DNA of 64,000 nucleotides from Himantopus leucocephalus. Lineage: Eukaryota; Chordata; Aves; Charadriiformes; Recurvirostridae. The DNA is taken from positions 12,006,269-12,070,268 of the forward strand of contig RSEF01000017.1 of NCBI GenBank assembly GCA_003993805.1, in the 5' to 3' direction. Shown here piece after piece: positions 13,014 to 24,690 of this stretch (positions are counted from its first letter, which is position 1; each line of letters opens with the position of its first letter). The notes beneath the pieces were generated by a model. The model did not search any database. It was not told the DNA's origin and saw only the letters and a list, made by a program, of their open reading frames with translations. The position numbers and the translations under genes are program-made.

Positions 13014-15037
13014 GGTTTTCCTTGGTTAGGTGATAGGGATAATTGGAACTCAAAAGCGTTATTAAACAGACAGATTATTCATATATTTTAGCCACAATAA
13101 CAATCTCTCTCAACTAGGTACAAGGTATAGCTTCAAATTCTGCCTTTTCAACTTGGGGAGTTTTATGTCTGAAATTTTTATCATTAAAGTCCTGTACGGG
13201 TTTACAGCCGGCATACTGGGGTTTAGGTTCTAAATGATTTTTAAAAATCTGTGTCTCTTTTGAGCTCTAAATTGCAAAGTATATTTTGGTCCATCTTTAT
13301 AGTCACTTTTCTGCTTTTGACAAACACCTGCTTGCAAAGCTCATACCTCACCGTGGTTCTTATCTGAACCACGCTGCAGAGAAGCACAGTAATTCTCCCC
13401 AAAAATCCACGTTCCTTGGTGCATTCTCATTGCTTATCTAGATCTGTATTGCTCAGAGGCTTAAAAAGAACACAAAAAATACGTGACTGTCTTCCATCTT
13501 CTTGCCTAATGACCTGCATTTTAATCAGAAAACAGGTTCTGTTACTTACAGAAACTGCATTGGAATTACATAAGGCTTTGGCATTGAGCATAAGCCAAAC
13601 TGCATCCAGAGCTGCAGCTGATTCTCCCTGAGTGGAGCCTTAAGGGACTGTATTAGCTCATCGAGACCATTTCTTTACCGGTCGTGGGTTCCCTGTGAAG
13701 AGGTATATAATTCAGTAGTCTGTCTTAATGGAAATTAAGAATAATGAGGATCATCTATTTTTTTTAAGGTTACACCACATCTAACTGAATTAGGATTAAT
13801 GTCACGATTTGTCTTTGCTTAGTTTCACCTCGCACAACTTCAGGCCACCACACGGACCTCAGTCCTTTAGAATTTGTCTGTTTGGTATTTGTAAGCGGTG
13901 TTCTCTCTCCTTCCTATTGTCCAGACAAGCATTATATGCTCGATTGCATTGTACCTTCAACTAACCAGCAGGCTTTTGTTGAGTATTGTTTTCAAAATGT
14001 GTCTCACAAGTGAAGCCCGTGGTAGTTCTTGTGTTGGGTATCGTTTGAGGTTAAATGACACTCTAAACTGCGAGACACTGTCAGGGTGGCTGTGACTGCC
14101 TCTCACCTCTTAGTCATTTCCTTGAATGTGTCTATTTGTATGAGTGTTCTGATTTATTTATTTGTTTTCTATTTTCCCAAGTGCGTGTGTGCACATTCAT
14201 ATCCTCTTCTTATGGTATTTTGACTATAGCTTTTGCTGAGATGTCCTTACTGAGGATTACCACCATCTCCATTTTAATATCCTTAGTGAATGTGACAAAT
14301 ATCCTGCTTATCTTCTTTTCCAAATTATTAATTATCGTTTGAAATAGGATTAAGAGACGTAATTTCCTCCAAAGCCCTGTGCGGGTTCTCCCCGCGGCGT
14401 GACTGGCACCTGGGTTTGCTGTTGGTCATCTTTTTCATTCGGTACCTGCCAACATCAAAACTATTCTGAATGAGTTTTTAAAAATATAACTGAGAAATCC
14501 AATGGATCAAATGATTTGGTGAAAGGCAATTAGATAAAAATCCCTTTTAAATAATAACAATTTAGTCACTGAGTTTAGTATGATACATTCTTAAGGAAGG
14601 TATGTCACTCGCATTGTATCTTCCTGAGCTCAAATATTTTTTCAGTTCGTGTTATAATTTCAGTGTAGTTTTATGGTATTTAATGGATGGTAATTACCAG
14701 GATTGGGAGATCTGCCTTTACTATTTTTTGGTTCACTTTGTGTTTTCATTTCCATGTTTCTGTTGCTTTACAGAACACTGGGTGTTCTTTTCAGGATTTG
14801 TTTGTTGAATGAATCGTGTTCTCGGCTGTTTACAAAGTCAGTGGAACAACAACCACCATAAACCAGTCATGCTTCACCCACCAATACCCTTTTTCTTAAC
14901 GAGAGCACCATATATTTTGTAATAAAGCACGCTGATATGAAAGCAGAATTGATTCTTTACTTTTTTTCTTCTAACTTTACCTTTTTCAGCTTGGTTTTTG
15001 TCTTATTTATGATCCCGTTTTAATATGTGTTTTTCAG

Positions 15038-15138
15038 TTAACTGCCTGCATTCATGGGTCTGCAGCTATGCTCTACCCGATGTTCTGGCAGCATGTTTAC
15101 ATTCCTGTTCTGCCCCCGCATCTATTGGACTACTGTTG
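15038..15138 (+). CDS. DENND1A: DENND1A internal exon 3 of window (cDENN)
   Basis: This exon of 101 bases (33 codons plus two bases, phase 0 in and phase 2 out) runs from [20 protein letters not shown] to [13 protein letters not shown] followed by a split Cys codon. [39 protein letters not shown] is the most conserved segment of the DENND1 central module. The residue at 'YPMFWQ' is Phe, where I remember Tyr in human. The acceptor is TTTTTCAG and the donor is GTAAGG. The open frame continues past the donor into a TA/TG repeat, which is intronic. The first base of the next exon completes the split codon as TGT. Confidence 0.96.
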
Positions 15139-15144
15139 GTAAGG

Positions 15145-15192
15145 CTATATATATGTGTGTGTGTGTATATATTATCTGTATGTATATATATC
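15145..15192. repeat. Compound (TA)n(TG)n microsatellite next to splice donor
   Basis: TATATATA is followed by a run of TG, then TATATATTATCTGTATGTATATATAT. The repeat begins seven bases after the exon's last base, on the sense strand of DENND1A. Confidence 0.9.
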
Positions 15193-17698
15193 GCTTAGAT
15201 TCACAACGGTTTTCACATTTCTGTATAGTAAGTCTTAAGTCCTCTTATGATGCAACTGTTACTCTGAAAATATGTAGACGTATTAAGGAAACAACCAACC
15301 TAGGAAGTAAAAAAAAATATTTTCATGGTGAGATATAATTGTCTATCAGTACGTTGAAATACTCTGATGTGAGTGGTTACTATGGAATGCTGAAACTTAG
15401 ATGCTTTGTAATTAAAATCTATTTTCAGCGTATCTATGTTAAATGTTAAGATCTGAGTTAAGACTCCAAGGGTAGAGGATACAGTGGAGAAGATACTGTC
15501 ATTTTCCTGCTTTCCGAACTTCTGTTGGGGGTGGAGGGAAAGTTATTTGTTTTCCTGCGGTGATCTTTTATCAGTGTGTGTTTAGAACATGCTATTTACC
15601 TTATTTAGGGGAATGAATGTAGACCTTTCAAAAACTTACTATCACGATGTGACAAATTTTGGCAACCTCATGTAATGTCAAAGCTGTCCCTGTTTTGACC
15701 GGGAGCTTGGACCGGTTGCCTCCCGGAGGGTCATTCCAGCCTATTCGGTGATTCCACGCTGTCCAGCTGGCCGAAGAAGCCTCCTTGCTCGCTGTGGGGC
15801 TCCGCAGGCTCCCGTGCTGCTGGGCGCGTGTCTTGGACTCTGGTTCACAGCTCAGAGGCCTCTCTGCAGTGCCCCTCAAGTAGTCTCTCAGTTTCTACTT
15901 TGTTTTCTAGTGCAGTCAAACAGTTTAGCCTAACCAGCCATAACATCATCTCTCCCGTTTGTGTGATGAGCACTCTGAGAGATTAACAAAGGGGAAGTTT
16001 AAGATGCTGCTGATTTTAGTCGCTCAGCCCTTAGTTACTGCTTCCCACGCTCGGTTTGTGTGACCTGCCCTTGGTTTTTTCTTCCTTGTGTGTACGCAGC
16101 AGGGAGATGAAGTTTGCCCAGGAAGAGTGGCCTCACCTCAGGCTTCCGAGAGAAGTTGAACGTTCAAGCCCTCTTAGAGAGTTAATGGAATTGTTGCCTG
16201 GGCATGCAGGGCTGGAATTAGTCAGGGCAAAGCTTGGCTGGAGTTACACTGAGGGATGTGATGGGTAACGAGAGGCTTCTACGGGCTTGGAAGGAAAAGG
16301 GAAGCACGAGGGAAATGTGGACCTGCTGCTGTGTGGCCACGTAGTCAAGTGCTGAAGGACACGGAAAGGGCTGAGGGACTCAGTGCCTTTGCCTTTACTG
16401 GCCCGCTCTGCCGGCTGGCCTTGGCGCCGGTCGGTGGTGCTTAATGCACGTGGGCAGTGATTTGGAAACGTGGGAACAGCCTCCCCCTGCCCCCTAGCAT
16501 TTTAAAAAGTCCTTTTCAGTAGAAAACAAACTTAAACTCGCTGTGTCATCTGATGCTGTATTTTAAGTGGGGCTCGTAGCACGGAGGTTGGCTGGTTTTT
16601 TTAAGAATGGTGGTGTTCAGTGTGACGTTTCCTCTGCGTTGAAGCAAGAGGCAGGAGCCAGCAGGGCTAAGCAGCGTTTCTGAGTGAAGTGCTAGGGACT
16701 GGAACATGTAGATTTAAAGGAAGCTTGTTCCTCTGCAGATGATTTAAATGTTAAGTATGTGCCTATGTCGAGGATACACGGAACGGAATCTAAAAACTAT
16801 TATCTCCTGTAGAAATGAACCTTCAATTTACTCACCGCGCAGGAAGGGCAGATTCCAGTCATTTGCGCTGCCAGCGGGTGCCCTTTCTCTGCATAATGGC
16901 CTTCGCATGTGTAATTAGCACATGAAGGCTGCTGCTGCCAGCTTTTTCTTCAGGTACATGCTGCTAGGAGTTTTCAGGACAAGGATGTGGGCCACAAGAG
17001 GCTTTTACGCCGGGTTTGAAGATTAGGTATTCATCGACTTTCTGACAAAGCCACGTTAAAAGGGACCGAGTCCAGACCCCGCGGTCGGGAGCAGAAGTGG
17101 GCAAAAAGCAAACACTCGGGCAGCGCACCCAAGGAAATAAAGACACAAGTCATTGAGCTCTACTGAATGAATTCTTTCATGGCGTCACACGCTGTCCATA
17201 TAACGAATGAGCCAGCTAGTGTGTGAAAAGTATGACTTGGAAATGTATAATTATTAGGCAGATTGCGATTGCATGCTCACAAATGCAGTAACTGGTTACC
17301 TCAGCCAGATGCGAATTGGAGAGCTAGCTACACAGGCTCTAATTGTTTGAGTAAGTCAATTTAGCAACAATTTATGTGCCATAAATATATTTCTCAAAAT
17401 AGACTCCATCTATTTTGTAACCATGTGAACTTATAGAGGTCATTTTTGCCTAGGAGGTCTGAGAGATCAGCTCTGTGCCATCTGCTTTAAGGTGGTGTTC
17501 TCGCTCATCGACGGCTGCCTCTTAAGGGAAATGACCTAAGATTATTTAAAATAAAAGGGTTTAATTTAATTTTAATTATTATCTGACTATTTCTTTTGCA
17601 AATGTGACATAAGAATTTTAAAGAGCTGAAATGAAAACAAAATTTAAAGTCATGAGAATTCTTCAGTTCCTGTGAATACAAAATAGCGTGTTCATTCA

Positions 17699-17761
17699 GT
17701 TGGCTGTGCCCATTCGTTGGCTGTGCCCATTCGTTGGCTGTGCCCATTCGTTGGCTGTGCC
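17699..17761. repeat. 17-bp minisatellite, about 3.7 copies
   Basis: The unit GTTGGCTGTGCCCATTC is repeated perfectly at 17699-17715, 17716-17732 and 17733-17749, with a partial fourth copy to 17761. The array is GC-richer than its flanks. Read on the minus strand it creates a repetitive ORF peptide, which is a by-product. Confidence 0.95.
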
Positions 17762-20528
17762 GGCCGGTGCTTTTGAATCTTCTGCTCTTTGCAAATCACA
17801 GAAGGGTGTATAGACTGTACTACTCCTGGTCTTTGAAAGTTTTTGAAAAAAGTATGTCCCACCTGTGATTACTTGCTTTCCATCGTGTGAGTTGCAGTGG
17901 AAGCTTTTCCTATAAAGGAAACTTCTAACTGATGGACTGAGAGCTCCACGGTGGTGAAATTGGAAATTTGTTGTATTTCGTGGGAAGGGGAAGGGGGACA
18001 CAACAACTCTTGGGGCTGTCCAGAGCCACGGAAAGGCAGAAGAGCACTCTCTGCAGAGAGGGAGCAGGTGGGAACTCTCCTCCTGCCACTCGAAGATCCT
18101 TTTGGCCGCCTTCACGACAGAGCAACCTCAGGCTGGGCGCGGAGAGTTCGGCGGCTGAGAGAAGGGTGCTTTCCCGAGTCGGGCAGCAAAGGTGGCGCAT
18201 TGGGTATTGGTACAGGCGAACGGCCACAAACATGCTCAATATGAATCCGTTTCACTGACGTAGTTAAAGCTCACGTGTTTTCTACAGCATTTTGTCCTTT
18301 ATTGACGTTTTACACCAAATACTTTCAAAACACTGTGGTTTTTCATTTTTTCAGTTTGCTTTTTGCTAATTTTTTTTAACTTACAATGTGGAAGGGGGGA
18401 AATTTTCTTCCCATTTCCCTTTTGAAAAGATTTTTTTAAACTAAATGTTTATGTTCACCTGCATTCCTCATTCACGTACCTAACTGCAAAACTGAAAATG
18501 CCAAAGGCCTCTATCTCCAAAAGGTTTGTTCTCGATACACTTGCTCTTTGTGAGCGCTGCTGAGCCAGCCGTAGCGGTGTGGTACCGTGTACGTGTGTCT
18601 GGAGTGACTTGGGTCATCTGATCCCTGTCATTTAGATTAATTGAGGGCAGGGGGGAGGGGAAGAAAGGGGAAGAGCGCTATCCTTTATTTTCCTTTTTTT
18701 AATTAGGTACCATTCTTTGATATATTTTCAGCCCAGGGAAAGACTTTGGGTGGAGGAGACTAGAAATTGGTGGGAATCCTATCATTAGATTTCACACCTT
18801 AATGCACAATTGCTTGTTCCTTTGAATACAGAACAACAGAGGAAACATAGGAAGCGCTGCTGGTTGGCGGGGGGTGTGTGTTTTGTTTTGTGTTGTGGGG
18901 TTTTTTATTAAAAAAGTACATGCCAGCAGGTGCCAGAAGTACTGGTTAATGAGATACTGCCACCAAGCATCAGTAGCCAAGCACATACAACTACTTAAAT
19001 TTGGCCAGATCTTGGCCATCTATTTTGTTGTTGGGAATTTAAACATTTCTTGATGTGAAAGAAACAGTCTATTAATTTTTCCTCACTACTTCTTCCAGTT
19101 TGTTTTTCATGTGGCATAAAAACACTCCCACTGTGTCTGTTTTCTTCCTTTTTGCTCTCAGTGTCTGTGTTTAAAATTAGCCTGTACGAAAAGCCAGTCT
19201 TTGCTGACCTGGTAACACGGCTTAGAGTGTTCTCTAAGTCCCAGAGCATTGTCACTCGGGTTATTCTGTGGGCTTTTAGCAGAAGCAACAGTATATTTTC
19301 TAGGGTGATTAAAACAGTCTTTTCTATTAGATAGCCTGCTAAGCAGCCAACGTTAATATATTCCGAGAGCCACCTTCCTCGAGCACCCGGGCACAGCTGC
19401 TGAACAAACCTTTCTATTGGTGGAGGTTTCCCTTCCTCCAGGAGTTTTTTTAACTCCCTTTCTCCTGGTTTCTAAATCTGCATATAGTTCAATATGCTCC
19501 TTTCAGTAGGTGGAGGGGGTAACCGGAGGGCGAGTACTCCTGCTGCTCGGGAAACAATGACTGCTTCGTCACGAGCCTCTTGGTCGGCAGTTTGACTTCG
19601 CCTGGTACATCTGTGTACTCGCTAAACGCTCCTGGAGTTGCTCTTCTGGTTTCTTAGCTGTATGTTGTCTACATCGTTCCAATTTATGCAGTCAAGTTTC
19701 TAATTTGCATCAATTATCCCAATAAATTTTGGATCAAATTCTGTTGCATTTCAATGAGTAGTCTGAAGAGAAATCAGGAGACTACCTTAGAGAGTGAAGT
19801 ACTACTGGTGTGAAAGAGCGACACATCAAGTCAGTATTTGTGTATCAAGACATGAACTTACTAAACGTGATCTAATCAATTTTCGTGGAACAATGAAGGA
19901 AAATGGTACGAATCCCCGCGTAGCTGTAAACTGTGAACCTTTTTGAGATCCTTGGGTTTTACATTACTTTTTCTGGTGAACTGCAGTATTTTTTCAGCGT
20001 AGGTTTTTTCACTTAAGAGGAAATGTCCCTCTATTTCACCTGCTTCTCTTCCAATTAGTAGTTGCCTACCTCTTGGGAGCATAATTAAGAGGCCTCTAGT
20101 TAGCCTAAGGAAACGAACTAAAGAAATTGTAAAAATGCAACTATAATAAATGGGCAATATATAGCCATTAAGTCCACAATATCCATATTCATGCTTATGC
20201 ATTGCTACTTTAATGATTTGATATTTACCTGTATAACTCATTTGATTATAAATAATGCTGATTGCATTGGGAACCAGTGTAGCGCAAGAGGAGTAATAAC
20301 CTTTCTCTTTGTTCCAAGAGACTTAGGCAGGCATTTTGTTTAAGCAGTAAATAAGCGTAGTAGAAATTGATACTTCTTAATTTTGCACTTAATGGATATT
20401 GGCTGCCATCAAGCAACTTAGAGTAATTAGTAGCTGTGGTTGTACGAAGCCCCAGGACTGATGAAGTGCCAAGCAGTAGGAAGGGACCGGTCTGAAGGGC
20501 AGTCTTTAATCTGCCACAGGTCCCAGAA

Positions 20529-20781
20529 GGATTAAAGGTTGTGCGGAGTGTTTCTGCTGTTGATACAAGCGATGTGTCATACTGAAAGTTCACTTGGAAA
20601 TACACATCTAACCTGATACATTAAAAACTGCTTGAGCGTTTCACGTCTCGGGATNAAAGGTTGTGCGGAGTGTTTCTGCTGTTGATACAAGCGATGTGTT
20701 GTACTGAAAGTTCACTTGAAAGTCTTGGAAATACACATCTAACTTGATACATTAAAAACTGCTTGAGCGTTTCACGTCTCG
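20529..20781. repeat. Direct tandem duplication (122 and 131 bp) with an N at the junction
   Basis: Copy 1 (20529-20650) and copy 2 (20651-20781) start with GGATTAAAGG and GGATNAAAGG respectively and both end in TTTCACGTCTCG. Differences are a 9-base insertion in copy 2 (AAAGTCTTG, itself a near repeat of its surroundings), CAT versus TGT-type changes near the middle and one C/T. The ambiguous base at 20655 sits five bases into copy 2. The copies are nearly identical, so the duplication is recent, or it is two haplotypes joined in assembly. Confidence 0.95.
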
Positions 20782-23129
20782 GGATCCGGATAGCAGTTAG
20801 GAAGAACTATTATAGTGTGCTCTGACTGGGGAAGAGGCGGCTCACCGCGTTCCCTTGGACGGGGTGGCATCTGGGTATTCGCGTAGTGGCGTGTGGTTAA
20901 CGCATGATAAAGGAAAACGGTGATAAAAGCAATTTATGAAGCCTGACATGAACCTTCAACATTTACATTTAGGTGTGTTTCCTTTTCAGGCAGATTGATG
21001 AGTGACGACAGAATAATCCAATCTCTCTGGTAGATTTTATTGGAAATATACACGCTCTTTACCAGAATTACATTTTATTGATGTTATTTGTGTTTGATTA
21101 GTTAAACTTCTGGGAGTATAAGGAGCTTTGCTTTTGCTTTGCTGTTTGCGTGTTGTTGACCAATAATGTCAGTTCTGACAAACAAAATGATTTTTGATAA
21201 AATAGGTAGTCAGGTAATTTGATTTTTGTTATCCATGGAGAAGACACTTTAAGGTCCACATTTGGTTGATGAACAGTAACGGTTATTTTAAAGCTGTTTT
21301 GAATAAACAAATGTCACACAAATGCACCTTCAAAAACAAGTGCTCCATGGACGCATGACAAATCTGCTTTTCTCCACACTTGTCGCCTTTCACACACCGC
21401 AACCTGCAGTTGTGTCCCTTGATTCTCTGCTGGGACCTGTGTAGCCACCTCCCATTCGCCATCCCTCCGTGGTGTCGCTCAGGCGTTACAAGCAATGGCT
21501 TTTGTGCGTAAAATGGAGTTAATTTCTTTTCATATATTCCCATAACTGGGGAAATGCTTTGTTAGTCTTCAGATCTAATCCATTTCTAAATGATGTGTAT
21601 GTGTTCTGCTTCGTGTCTGAAACGTGGCCTGTTCACCTGCACAGCTTTGCCCGTCTCTGACCTTCCGGCGTTTTCCCTCTGACGTCTATAAGCCAAGCAA
21701 TCGCTTGTACATGTTGAAAAAGTTCTTACAGGAACTATTTTCATATGGTTTTGTCAACCTTCTTCATTTACCTTCTACTTTCCCCATCTTCTCTTCTGCA
21801 TCAAACGTGCTGTTCATGTTCCGGAGCCCTTCACAGCGTGTCCCCTGTGTGCTCGCCGTTCTCTGCGCCAGTGCGGCAGCGCGCTGCCCCGCGGTCCGGT
21901 GTTGCACCCATGCGTTAAATGTTTCTCAAAGAAATACCCGACATCATCTTTTGGGCTCTGCCTGGTTCCCTAGCGGAAATCGCTGCAACTATTCATAATA
22001 CTAATGCAAAGATTTGCAAAACTAGCGCATTATGCTTTCACAAATTACTGCTTCCAAGTTTCATTTTCATATCAGTCAGCAAAACCGGAGCTGTTTTCTC
22101 TGTCAGTGAGACAGATAAACCCTCTCTCTGTAGTTCCGTAGTATCACATTGTTCCTCCTGCGTTCTCCTGTCTAAGCGTATGCCCATTAAGCGCCTGCCT
22201 TCTCCTTTAGCGTTTAGTAATACAAGTTGAAAGAAATAACAGCTTTCAAAACACTGCTAAAAGTCAGGTTACTGTAGCCTTTGTGCGATCCGTGTAACAG
22301 CTGTGTATGCTGTAGTGCCTTTACGTGTAATGGCTTTCACTAGAAAATTGAAAAGATGACTCATTGCATCCGAAGCTGATCCATGTATCTTAAGCCACAC
22401 CTTTCCTGTAATTCCTTAAAGTCTTTCTGGGGGTGCGCGGTTTGAAGGATTTAGGCATTCTTATTATTCTTTTGTTGATAAACTGGGGGATTGAAAGATG
22501 GACATGATACAGTTAATTAACTTTTACAGGTTCAGATTTTCCTGTGCTTGGTGACAGGCTCTACTTTCGGACACGTTAATAGACGGCTGGTTTTCTGGAA
22601 TACTGCGCTCTTCCTGCTTCCTTTCATTACATTCACCAAGGTTCCACTAGATGAGACATTTGCAGTCTCGAGACTTCCTGCCGAGGTTCAGACTTTGTAT
22701 TTTTGAGATTGAAGCTGTCGTGTTCATGGAACTACTTAATTAGAAACACATTCATTTCGGTGCATGCCGGAGAAGCCTGGAGCAGCGTAGCCAGGCACAC
22801 AGGGAAGTTGAGCATTTGTGCAGCTGGCAGCTAAACCAATGGTTTATACTTTGAATATAAAATTGCTGGGTATTTTCTTGCTCCTGGAATGTGGCCATTG
22901 GAAATGAAGAGATGTGGGTGAAAGAGATAGCATTTGTCGCAAATAAAACATGCAAAATGACAAATAAAAATACTCCTCAGTTGAGCAGCAATCCATATGT
23001 AATAGGTGTGTATCATGTTGCACGCTAAAAATTTCTATCCAAGAACTTGGATGTATGTTCTGGTTCTCATCTGTGGGATTCCCAAGGAAGCGGAGCCCTC
23101 GGGATCTGTACGTAGTTAGTTTCTGATCC

Positions 23130-23245
23130 AGCAGTCCCTCTGGGCGATGTGTCCGACGGTGCTGGTGGGGTGGAGCTCAGGCAGGCGCGCTCCTGCGCCC
23201 GCGCGGTTCAGCGCGTTGTGGTACGCGGCCTGTCGGGATTCTGCA
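23130..23245. other. CpG-dense patch
   Basis: A stretch of little more than 100 bases carries many CpG dinucleotides, including GCGCGCTCC, CGCCCGCGCGG and GCGCGTTG. It is shorter than a usual CpG island, has no exon-like ORF and no obvious TATA or initiator context. It may be an unmethylated intronic element or simply a local composition peak. Confidence 0.5.
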
Positions 23246-24509
23246 GATGAACTTGTAAGGGGGGTTTGAGTTGTGTTTGTTTAATGTCTTCAAAAAGAAA
23301 CGGAGCGTTTTCATGTAGAACGTCTAATACAGAGGCTGTTTCCATCTCTTGGAAGAGCACGCAACAACAGAGTAAGAGTTTCCGGGGGTATATTAATAAA
23401 CATAATAAATATATTCATATGCACATGAGTAAATATGGGGGGTTTTTTTGAAAAGGTATATCTCATGAAAATGAGAACCAGAGTGATTTTTGCTGGTCTG
23501 ATGTCTTGCAGTCGTTTTTTCAGCACTGTACTTCTCTTCCTGAGCGGTAGGCACCAGTTTATAAAAGCAATATGGGAGATATTTTAATCCAAGGCAGTAC
23601 AGTGACATTTCTCTCATTTTTTCATCTGAAGTTGAAAATGAGCTCTTTGAGCTTCTGTATCCAAAATGAAATGAAGCTCTATTTTAAAAGTTGTGTCTGT
23701 CTGTGCTTTCGGTTTAACAGGCAGTATATGCCATATTTGCAATTAGCAGCTTTGGCATCCTCTTTGATGTGTTCTAATAAGCAGCGCAAATATAAGCTTT
23801 CCCTCACGAGTTGAGTGGGAGTCCTCTAATAAGCTTAATATTAGAAATACCGTATACACAAAGATACAACTTCCGTTCAGTATTCTTCTTGTGTTACATA
23901 GTCCATGTTGGTGTTTGCTAACATCGCGGAAGAGAAGACCGAAAAGATCCATCTTTCCCTTAACTGTCAGCGTTCTGTTTGGTAACAGCAGTATCACACC
24001 TGTGCTCGAGGCTACGGATGTGGCCCAAGAGCCTCTTGGCGTTGTGAAGGGAATGCTGCTATCAGCGTATATCCCAGTAACTCTGGAGTTAATCAGAATC
24101 TTCAAAAGTCATTTTTATATTTTTCTTTTGTGAATGTAAACATTTCGAGATTTATACTTTAAAATGTTTCTGGACCCATATTCAAAGGATTTAAGACTTG
24201 TAGTACCGGGTGATACGTGTACATTAAATTAACCGCTTAACACTATAACAGGATCAATTCTTCTAAAGAATACTCTTAGAAAAAATCTGGGTATTTTTCT
24301 GAATATTGTAATAACCCATTTTGTTTGTTTTCTTAAAAAAGACCCCAGTATTATAGTTATATTTAATAGCTGCCTGTATGTACCTGTCTTAACTTAGTCA
24401 CTTAGAAATTTTGGTGTCGAGAAAAATTAGCCTTACATAGTGAGAGGATATTGCATAGTAAAAAAAGTTTTTCAAATATGGAATAAAATTTTGTTCACAT
24501 GTGGTTTGT

Positions 24510-24525
24510 TTATATATATATATAA
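24510..24525. repeat. (TA)n microsatellite
   Basis: A run of alternating TA of about 15 bases ends in TAATTTTT. It lies about 120 bases upstream of the 46-base exon. Confidence 0.85.
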
Positions 24526-24644
24526 TTTTTTAAAGCAAAATCTAATCCAGTATCCTGCTTTTTTCCTGTAGCTAATTTTATAAGTCATATGTGTTAATCC
24601 AGTGTTACGAGAATGTAAAGCGAGGTTTTTTTTCCTCTTTGCAG

Positions 24645-24690
24645 TGCCCCAATGCCCTACCTCATTGGAATACATTTAAGTTTGATGGAG
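24645..24690 (+). CDS. DENND1A: DENND1A internal exon 4 of window (46 bases, cDENN)
   Basis: One base completes the split Cys codon, followed by APMPYLIGIHLSLME (15 codons). The phase is 2 in and 0 out. The sequence completes the family motif DYCCAPMPYLIGIHLSLME. The acceptor has a strong pyrimidine tract (TTTTTTTTCCTCTTTGCAG, ending at 24644) and the donor is GTAAGT at 24691. At 46 bases it is easy to miss in gene prediction, but both its phases and its residues fit exons 3 and 5 exactly. Confidence 0.96.

Larger units (their letters stand above)
7024..15037 (+). other. DENND1A intron (8.0 kb)
   Basis: No exon or gene is recognised. The intron carries a CR1 3' fragment just inside its 5' end and a decayed CR1/L3-type LINE fragment near 12.3-13.0 kb, both listed separately. 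The remaining sequence is unique-looking and mixed in composition. ORFs of up to 100 codons around 11.1-11.8 kb occur on both strands and match nothing I know. Confidence 0.75.
15139..24644 (+). other. DENND1A intron (9.5 kb)
   Basis: No exon or gene is recognised. The intron holds a TA/TG repeat next to the donor, a 17-bp minisatellite, a tandem duplication of about 125 bp with an ambiguous base, a short CpG-dense patch at 23130-23245 and a TA repeat at 24510-24525. GC-richer stretches (15.7-16.9 kb, 18.0-18.2 kb, 21.8-21.9 kb) generate overlapping open frames on both strands without recognisable domains. The intron ends in a strong polypyrimidine tract and GCAG. Confidence 0.75.

Noticed and set aside
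17696..18115. 139-codon open frame on the minus strand with a repetitive N/Q/G-rich end
   Set aside because: The repetitive end comes from the 17-bp minisatellite, and the rest overlaps other open frames on both strands in a GC-rich block.
21624..22230. Overlapping + strand frames of 124 and 103 codons
   Set aside because: They match no family, have no start context worth noting and sit in a GC-richer intron block.
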